This document shows, piece after piece, positions 5,842-9,907 of a stretch of DNA of 9,907 bases (positions are counted from its first letter, which is position 1; each line of letters begins with the position of its first letter). Source of the DNA: Nocardioides sp. (GTDB lineage: Bacteria > Actinomycetota > Actinomycetes > Propionibacteriales > Nocardioidaceae); assembly GCA_030452025.1 (NCBI GenBank), contig JAKDNC010000082.1, positions 1 through 9,907 of the forward strand, written 5' to 3'. A program made the translations under genes and the position numbers. The notes under the pieces were generated by a model, which was given only the letters and a program-made list of their open reading frames with translations, ran no database searches and was not told the origin of the DNA.

Positions 5842-6443
5842 TCGTGCGATGGCCGTCGGCTGAACCGGGTGTGGAGCGCCCCCTTGGGCAGCACGGTCCA
5901 GGGGCCGCCCGCCCGGGTGGGCACGCGTCTGCGGTGCACTGATTCGTACCAGGCGCCCGCGGCCCGCAGCGTGAACCGTGTGCCGTCGCGCTCCAGCCCG
6001 ACACCGATGATCTCCGCACCGAGCACCGCGAAGCCGCTGACCGTTGCGACGAAGGGCATCCATTCATCGCGGGCGACCCTGACGCTGAAGGACAGGCGGG
6101 TGATGGGGGAGACGTGCCACCCGCGCGCGACCTGTCGAAGGAGATGGTCGTCGCACTCGCGTTCGGCGATGGCCCCGCAGTCCTTTATCCGGGCGATGAA
6201 GGTGCCACGCGTCATGAGGGTGGGCAGGGTGTCGCCGACCAGCGGGGCCGACAAGAGGGCGTGCACCCGAGCCCGCTCGTAGAGGACTGAACCGCGGACG
6301 CGCTGGCCCGTGCCAGCCACACCGGCCAGCAGGGCACGTCGCGCAGGCTCCCTCGTAACCCCCATCTGCGCCAGGATCGCCGCGGCTTCGCGACCGCTGA
6401 CGAGCGGGTCGGGGTGGTCTCCTGTCGCTTCCGAGGTTGCCAT
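5832..6443 (-). CDS. Hypothetical protein with putative N-terminal helix-turn-helix (203 aa)
   Basis: I do not recognise a named family. Residues 16-64 (SGREAAAILAQMGVT, REPARRALLAGVAG, then VLYERARVHALL) resemble the excisionase/MerR-like short helix-turn-helix with a wing, so DNA binding is possible. The rest (about 75-185) is a mixed alpha/beta region with no signal peptide, no membrane helix and no obvious catalytic motif; it contains FVATVSGFAVLGAEIIGVGL (131-150). I recall similarly built hypothetical proteins in Nocardioides-type genomes. The ATG at 6443 is chosen because TACCTT lies six bases before it and the upstream 50 codons of the open frame are not protein-like. Its stop lies inside the end of the convergent dehydrogenase gene, a 10-base overlap. 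It follows the DinB gene on the same strand by 234 bases and probably has its own promoter. Confidence 0.65.
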   Translation of the reverse strand: MATSEATGDHPDPLVSGREAAAILAQMGVTREPARRALLAGVAGTGQRVRGSVLYERARVHALLSAPLVGDTLPTLMTRGTFIARIKDCGAIAERECDDHLLRQVARGWHVSPITRLSFSVRVARDEWMPFVATVSGFAVLGAEIIGVGLERDGTRFTLRAAGAWYESVHRRRVPTRAGGPWTVLPKGALHTRFSRRPSHDQW

Positions 6444-6449
6444 GGAGAC

Positions 6450-6455
6450 AAGGTA
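6450..6455 (-). promoter_or_regulatory. Possible leaderless -10 element of the hypothetical gene
   Basis: TACCTT on the minus strand fits TANNNT and ends six bases before the ATG at 6443; no Shine-Dalgarno is present. No convincing -35. Confidence 0.4.
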
Positions 6456-6643
6456 GGCCCGATCTCCGACAGTGGCGCGCGGCGAGGACCGGCGCGGACC
6501 GGGCCCCGGGTGGATTCTCGCTGCACTGAAGCATCTCCGGCCCTGTGCGTTCTCGGCCGGTTGGCCTCGAGTGTTCCAACCACTCGCAGCCAACTGGCCG
6601 AGGTCGTAGAGGAGCAGGAAGAGGCAGGCGAGGCGGAACTCGT

Positions 6644-6655
6644 CTCTCGCGAGAG
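6644..6655. repeat. 12-base perfect palindrome after the DinB gene
   Basis: CTCTCGCGAGAG is fully self-complementary and lies about 22 bases past the DinB stop. As RNA it makes only a 4-base-pair stem with a CGCG loop, so terminator function is doubtful. Confidence 0.25.
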
Positions 6656-6677
6656 GCAGATGGGGCGCCGGGTGCGA

Positions 6678-7295
6678 TCAGTCGGGCGCACTCCCAGTCG
6701 GGTCGCTGGCCAGGGCCTCTGCTTGGTGTCTCTGCTTGGTGTCTCGATGCAGGTCGCGCAGCAGGGCGATCTCCGCGCCGTGATGGATGAGCTCGCGGTT
6801 GATGTGCAGGACCAGGGTCGCCATGCTCCGATCGGCGAATGGGCCCTCGGCAGGGCCACACGGCCTTGCCAGCGCGTCCCGGTCGAGAGTGCGGACCCCT
6901 GCGATCCAGTGGGCGTACTCCTCGTCCACTTGGGCCAGTGCTTCCGCGGCGGTGCCAGCGTAGTCGAAACCAGAGTAGTCCGTAGGTGCCCGATCGAAGT
7001 GGGAGGCGTTGCGCACGGCCAGCACGCCGACAATGATGTGACCCAGTCGCCAGGCAATCGTCGTGAACGGGGCCGGACTTGGCTCGGGAAACGCGAAGTC
7101 GATCGTGAAGTCTCCGGACCCGGCCCGCACAGCCGCGGTTCCGGTGCCGCGAGGCCTGACGCTCCAGCCTGGGACCGGTTCCCAGAAGTACTCCGTGTCG
7201 GTCAGTCCATCGAGTCGTGGCCGCAACTGGCGGGTCCAGTGCCAGTCGATCTGCTCGGCCACTGCTTCGGCGTCAACGGGCTCAGTCACGGACAT
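6678..7295 (-). CDS. DinB-like four-helix protein (205 aa)
   Basis: Member of the DinB/YfiT-like superfamily, whose four-helix bundles usually hold a metal ion through three histidines; members include thiol-dependent transferases and many proteins without known function. Visible here: an N-terminal helix with WHWTRQLRPRLDGLTDTEYFWEPVPG (18-43), TIAWRLGHIIVG with His86 (79-90), and HINRELIHHGAEIALLRDL (164-182) with His164, His171 and His172. These are the likely metal ligands. No export signal. The ATG at 7295 has a GAGGGG ribosome site and overlaps the end of the SRPBCC gene by 14 bases, so the two are almost certainly one transcript with coupled translation. The last about 20 residues are polar and come after a 13-base tandem duplication, which changes the frame of the tail relative to a single copy. 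Substrate or partner unknown. Confidence 0.85.
   Translation of the reverse strand: MSVTEPVDAEAVAEQIDWHWTRQLRPRLDGLTDTEYFWEPVPGWSVRPRGTGTAAVRAGSGDFTIDFAFPEPSPAPFTTIAWRLGHIIVGVLAVRNASHFDRAPTDYSGFDYAGTAAEALAQVDEEYAHWIAGVRTLDRDALARPCGPAEGPFADRSMATLVLHINRELIHHGAEIALLRDLHRDTKQRHQAEALASDPTGSAPD
6718..6743. repeat. 13-base tandem duplication in the DinB tail
   Basis: TCTGCTTGGTGTC occurs twice head to tail (6718-6730, 6731-6743). On the coding strand it encodes the overlapping DTKQR / RHQAEA portion after the last conserved helix. Thirteen is not a multiple of three, so gaining or losing one copy changes the C-terminus. Confidence 0.9.
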
Positions 7296-7758
7296 AACCC
7301 CTCGCCACGGTTCTGGCCAAGATGCCCAAGGTCGCCTTGATGGCCGGCTCCTGGACCACCGGGAAGATCCCGGCCTCTCGCCACTTGGGGTGGATGTCGG
7401 ACCAGTCGTAGTACGACGTGACCAGCGTGCCCCCGTCGACCGGCTCCAGCCGATAGCCGAAGACGTGCCCGATCTGTGGCCGGACCCTGCCCAGGATCTG
7501 CCAGGCGACCTCCCGATCCTGCTCCCAGGTCACGATCTGGACCGTGACGTCGTACTCGCCCATGTCGAAGTCGCCGAGGGCCTCACGGTCCATGTGCACG
7601 GTGAACGAGTCACCGACAGCTCGCACTGGCTCGCCCTCGGCGTCCTGCAGCATGCCGGTGGCATCGATCGCCACGTGGCCCTGTGGGTCGCAGAGCACTG
7701 CGAAGACTTCTTCAGGGGCAGCGGGAACCGTGCGGTCGACCTCGATGCGCTCACTCAT
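7282..7758 (-). CDS. SRPBCC (START/Bet v 1-like) family protein (158 aa)
   Basis: Small ligand-binding fold of the polyketide-cyclase/START type. It opens with the typical ERIEVDRTVPAAPEEVFAVLCDPQGHVAID (3-32), then a series of beta strands, and GHVFGYRLEPVDGGTLVTSYYDW (97-119). A long C-terminal helix follows (about 130-155), the part that normally lines the ligand pocket. Members bind or modify hydrophobic molecules; nothing here tells which. Cytoplasmic. The ATG at 7758 is the first in frame (a TGA precedes it three codons upstream), with GAGAGG ten bases before it. It overlaps the DinB gene and comes first in the pair, so the two may act on the same small molecule; that is inference from gene order. 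It is divergent from the alpha/beta hydrolase gene. Confidence 0.85.
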   Translation of the reverse strand: MSERIEVDRTVPAAPEEVFAVLCDPQGHVAIDATGMLQDAEGEPVRAVGDSFTVHMDREALGDFDMGEYDVTVQIVTWEQDREVAWQILGRVRPQIGHVFGYRLEPVDGGTLVTSYYDWSDIHPKWREAGIFPVVQEPAIKATLGILARTVARGYVRD

Positions 7759-7768
7759 TCCATTTCAT
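7751..7768 (-). other. Possible five-codon leader ORF overlapping the SRPBCC start
   Basis: ATG AAA TGG AAT GAG TGA runs across the SRPBCC start codon in another frame. GGAGG lies seven bases before its ATG, a better placed ribosome site than the one for SRPBCC itself. It may be translated and feed ribosomes to the SRPBCC start, or be chance. Confidence 0.2.
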
Positions 7769-7827
7769 CCTCTCGCCTCCCGACGCCCACCATGCCGCAT
7801 GTGGAGGGCGGCTGGGAAGATGGCTCC

Positions 7828-8613
7828 GTGAGCACCAACGACCTGCACGTGACCGAGCTGGGGGACCATGGGCCGCGGGTGGCCTTCTTCCACGGACTCT
7901 TCGGCCAGGGGAAGAACTGGACCCAGATCGGAAAGGTGCTCGCCGCCGACCACCGGGTCATGTTGGTGGACATGCCCAACCACGGCCGCTCCGCATGGAC
8001 CGACCGCATCGACTACCTCGACCTCGCCGATCGGGTCGCGAGTCTCTTCGACCCGATCGACCCGGCGGTCGTGGTCGGGCACTCCATGGGCGGCAAGATT
8101 GCCATGGCGATGACGCTGCGCCATCGCGAGCTGGTGGAGCGGCTGGCCGTGGTCGACATCTCCCCGGTGGCCACTCGCCAGGAGAGCGAGTTCGCCGGGT
8201 ACGTCAAGGCCATGCAGGGGCTCGACCTCGACGGTCTCGAACGCCGGGCCGACGCCGATGAGCAGCTGGCGTCCGCCGTTGCGAACAAGACCGTTCGGAG
8301 CTTCCTCCTGCAGAACCTCCGCCACGAGCGGAGCGGGTGGCGCTGGCAGCCCAACCTTGAGGTCCTGGGGCGGGACCTCGAGGCGCTCGGGGACTGGCCT
8401 GCCGAGCTCGCCGATGCAGCGCCGTACGACGGCAAGGTGCTCTGGGTTGCCGGGGCCGACTCCGGCTACGTCAAGGAGGAGTACGCCGGGGCGATGGAGC
8501 GGCTCTTCCCGCGCGTCCAGCGGGTGACGATCAAGAAAGCCGGACACTGGGTGCACTCGGAGCAGCCGGAGATCTTCAGGTCCGTGCTGCAGCGGTTCCT
8601 GGCCGCCACCTGA
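7828..8613 (+). CDS. Alpha/beta hydrolase (261 aa)
   Basis: Serine hydrolase of the alpha/beta fold, probably an esterase of the YbfF-like group. FHGLFGQGKNW (21-31) is the HG oxyanion-hole motif; VVGHSMGGK (82-90) is the nucleophile elbow with Ser86; VVDISPV (108-114) with Asp110 and WVAGADSGYV (206-215) with Asp211 are the candidate acids; GHWVHSEQP (239-247) gives His240. All catalytic positions are intact. No signal peptide or lipid anchor, so cytoplasmic. The GTG at 7828 (VSTNDLHVTELGDHGPR) is preferred because relatives start about here and a GGGAAGA sequence precedes it; the ATG at 7792 would add 12 residues and cannot be excluded. A much longer frame upstream is antisense to the SRPBCC gene. 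It ends one base before the convergent CGNR gene. Substrate unknown. Confidence 0.9.
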   Translation: MSTNDLHVTELGDHGPRVAFFHGLFGQGKNWTQIGKVLAADHRVMLVDMPNHGRSAWTDRIDYLDLADRVASLFDPIDPAVVVGHSMGGKIAMAMTLRHRELVERLAVVDISPVATRQESEFAGYVKAMQGLDLDGLERRADADEQLASAVANKTVRSFLLQNLRHERSGWRWQPNLEVLGRDLEALGDWPAELADAAPYDGKVLWVAGADSGYVKEEYAGAMERLFPRVQRVTIKKAGHWVHSEQPEIFRSVLQRFLAAT

Positions 8614-8614
8614 G

Positions 8615-9148
8615 TCAGCTTCCGCGTCGGGCGCGGTAGTGCGCGACGGCGACCCGGTTGCCGCAGGCGGTCGAGCAGAACTTCCGCGACCGGTTGCGTG
8701 ACAGGTCGAGCACGACTCCGTCGCAGGCCTGACCGGCACACACACCCAGTCGGGACATCTCGTCGGCGCGGATCAGCTCGATCATCGCCATCGCGGTCTC
8801 GACCGCCATCCGGGTGGGCAGGGCGGCCTCGGGATCGACGGCGTGGACGTGCCAGTCCCAACAGTTGTGACGCACCAAGCGGGGGACCGCGCCGGCTTGG
8901 GCGAGCATCCGGTTGACGATCTCCGCGGCGTCGTCGCGCTCGCCGGTCAGCATCTCCCGCAGCTCGTGCCTCAGTTGCCGCACCTCCTCCAGCTCGGACA
9001 TGTCGCCATCGCGACGTCCCGTGTACTCGAACTCCGTGTAGAAGTCGTCCAGATCGGCGATCGTGACCAGGGTGTCGGGGTCTGAGGCCGAGTTGACCAG
9101 CCTGACCGCCGCGGTCAGTGACACCTCCGTGTCATGAGCAAACAGCAT
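8615..9148 (-). CDS. CGNR zinc-finger protein, probable transcription regulator (177 aa)
   Basis: Two-part protein of the ABATE/CGNR type. The N-terminal region (1-125) contains DTEVSLTAAVRLVNS and helices typical of the ABATE domain, thought to sense a ligand or stress. The C-terminal zinc finger has Cys137, Cys142, Cys158 and Cys162, ending in the signature FCSTACGNRVAVAHYRARR (157-175), which should bind DNA. The ATG at 9148 has no ribosome site. TAATGT lies six bases before it, giving a probable leaderless mRNA. It is divergent from an EamA transporter gene, 39 bases away, over a palindromic operator. The inference is that it controls itself and the transporter, as regulators in this arrangement often do. 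The stop is one base from the convergent hydrolase. Confidence 0.88.
   Translation of the reverse strand: MLFAHDTEVSLTAAVRLVNSASDPDTLVTIADLDDFYTEFEYTGRRDGDMSELEEVRQLRHELREMLTGERDDAAEIVNRMLAQAGAVPRLVRHNCWDWHVHAVDPEAALPTRMAVETAMAMIELIRADEMSRLGVCAGQACDGVVLDLSRNRSRKFCSTACGNRVAVAHYRARRGS
9119..9134. promoter_or_regulatory. Secondary TGACAC/GTGTCA palindrome inside the CGNR gene
   Basis: TGACAC-CTCC-GTGTCA is a perfect inverted repeat of 6-base arms within the first codons of the CGNR gene. It uses the same half-site as the intergenic operator and could be an auxiliary binding site. Confidence 0.4.
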
Positions 9149-9149
9149 G

Positions 9150-9179
9150 TTGACACATTACCAAATCGAAAAGTACCGT
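9150..9179 (+). promoter_or_regulatory. Promoter of the EamA transporter gene
   Basis: A perfect TTGACA -35 (9150-9155), an 18-base spacer and TACCGT as -10 (9174-9179). The -10 ends 8 bases before the ATG at 9188, so the mRNA is probably leaderless. It is the clearest sigma70-type promoter in the window. Confidence 0.6.
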
Positions 9180-9188
9180 CATGTGTCA
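9151..9188. promoter_or_regulatory. Putative CGNR operator between CGNR and EamA genes
   Basis: TGACACAT (9151-9158) and ATGTGTCA (9181-9188) form a perfect 8-base inverted repeat, with arms 30 bases apart, close to three helical turns. The left arm covers the transporter -35 and touches the CGNR -10; the right arm covers the transporter start site. The spacer is AT-rich in otherwise GC-rich DNA. Confidence 0.55.
9155..9160 (-). promoter_or_regulatory. -10 element of the CGNR gene
   Basis: TAATGT on the minus strand ends six bases before the CGNR ATG. A weak -35 (ATGACG) lies 16 bases upstream. The promoter faces and overlaps that of the transporter. Confidence 0.5.
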
Positions 9189-9907
9189 TGACCACGTTGA
9201 CTCATGACGCGACGCCGGTTGCGGCCTCCCGCTTCGGAGTCGGTCTCGTCTTCGCGCTGGTCTCGGCCGCGTCTTTCGGGCTCTCTGGCGCCCTCGCGCG
9301 GGGGCTCCTCGATGCCGGCTGGACGGCCGGCGCCGCGGTGACCGTCCGCGTCTCGATTGCGGCGTTCGTGCTCGCCGTGCCCTCGGCGTTGGCGCTCCGC
9401 TCGCGGTGGGCGATGTTGCGGAGCAACGCCTCGACCCTCCTGGTCTACGGTGTCGCTGCCGTGGCGGGCTGCCAGTTGTGCTACTTCTACGCGGTCGAAC
9501 ACATGCAGGTGGGGCTGGCCCTGCTGATCGAGTACACCGCGCCGGTTGCGGTGGTGGTCTGGCTGTGGCTGCGACACGGTCACCGGCCTGGCCGACTGAC
9601 GCTGGTCGGTGCCTTCGTCTCCGCAGTCGGGCTGATCCTGGTGCTCGACGTCTTCTCGGGCGCCCAAGTCAGCGTTGTGGGCGTGCTGTGGGCCCTGGGG
9701 GCGATGGTCGGGGTCACCTTCTACTTCGTGATCTCCGCCGACGAGGACAACGGGTTGCCGCCGATGGTGTTGGCCGGGGGAGGGCTCGTCATCGCCTCAC
9801 TCGTCCTGACTGCGGCCGGCACCGTGGGGATCCTGCCGATGGCGGTGAGCTCAGCCGACGTGTCCTACCGCGGCACCGTCGTGCCCTGGTGGGTCCCCGT
9901 CCTCGGC
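9188..9907 (+). CDS. EamA/DMT-superfamily transporter, 3' end beyond the window
   Basis: Integral membrane exporter-type protein of the drug/metabolite transporter superfamily; members move amino acids, metabolites or toxic compounds out of the cell. 240 residues are visible, of perhaps 300, and the frame is open to the last base. About seven transmembrane segments can be read: roughly 18-38, 48-70, 83-101, 106-128, 136-156, 162-181 and 191-213, with an eighth beginning near 233. The first EamA repeat spans 18-156, with the typical CQLCYFYAVEHMQVGLALLIEY (95-116) and a TAPV turn (117-120); the second begins at about 162. The ATG at 9188 sits 8 bases after a -10 element and is followed by the first helix after a short polar tail. 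It is divergent from the CGNR regulator and shares its operator. Substrate unknown. Confidence 0.9.
   Translation, partial: MTTLTHDATPVAASRFGVGLVFALVSAASFGLSGALARGLLDAGWTAGAAVTVRVSIAAFVLAVPSALALRSRWAMLRSNASTLLVYGVAAVAGCQLCYFYAVEHMQVGLALLIEYTAPVAVVVWLWLRHGHRPGRLTLVGAFVSAVGLILVLDVFSGAQVSVVGVLWALGAMVGVTFYFVISADEDNGLPPMVLAGGGLVIASLVLTAAGTVGILPMAVSSADVSYRGTVVPWWVPVLG

Noticed and set aside
6414..7340. Plus-strand open frame opposite the DinB gene and the 6444-6677 gap
   Set aside because: Composition is not protein-like, it has no domain, and it crosses several real gene boundaries.
7063..7827. Long upstream extension of the alpha/beta hydrolase
   Set aside because: It is antisense to the SRPBCC gene; the hydrolase fold begins after 7828.
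9179..9667. Minus-strand open frame opposite the EamA gene, very polar
   Set aside because: Arg/Glu/Gln/His-rich sequence of this kind is the typical antisense of a membrane protein.
1..9907. tRNA, rRNA, CRISPR array, insertion sequence or prophage
   Set aside because: No cloverleaf, no regularly spaced repeats, no transposase, integrase or phage structural gene was seen on either strand.

Overview
The window looks like chromosomal DNA from a high-GC actinobacterium, probably Nocardioides or a relative. This rests on the strong G/C third-position bias, the NucS (non-canonical mismatch repair) gene, a Streptomyces/Corynebacterium-type iron box, a CGNR zinc-finger regulator, and several starts that look leaderless. 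There is no sign of phage, insertion sequence, CRISPR array, tRNA or rRNA. The family assignments come from reading motifs, not from a search. 

Layout, left to right: a sulfotransferase-like gene on the minus strand (36-1091); a divergent 52-residue cysteine/lysine-rich protein (1220-1378) behind an iron box; a secreted protein with one calcium-loop motif (1501-2172); a D-amino-acid oxidase (2232-3140). Convergent to these is a minus-strand pair, nucS (3783-4472) then a DUF952 protein with two membrane helices (3144-3695). Divergent from nucS is a 3-hydroxyacyl-CoA dehydrogenase with an unusual C-N-C domain order (4612-5841). Its end overlaps that of a convergent hypothetical protein (5832-6443). 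Next on the minus strand come a DinB-like protein (6678-7295) and an SRPBCC protein (7282-7758), overlapping by 14 bases and reading SRPBCC then DinB. Divergent from these is an alpha/beta hydrolase (7828-8613), then a convergent CGNR zinc-finger protein (8615-9148). Finally, divergent from CGNR, comes an EamA/DMT-type transporter (9188 to the window edge, incomplete).

The genes are mostly unrelated housekeeping and accessory functions rather than one pathway. Three places suggest shared regulation: the iron box before the 52-residue protein; the 39-base CGNR/EamA intergenic region, which holds two face-to-face promoters and a perfect 8-base inverted repeat; and the overlapping SRPBCC-DinB pair. 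No gap exceeds 300 bases. The longest (6444-6677) holds a putative -10 for the hypothetical gene and a 12-base palindrome, and I see no gene in it.
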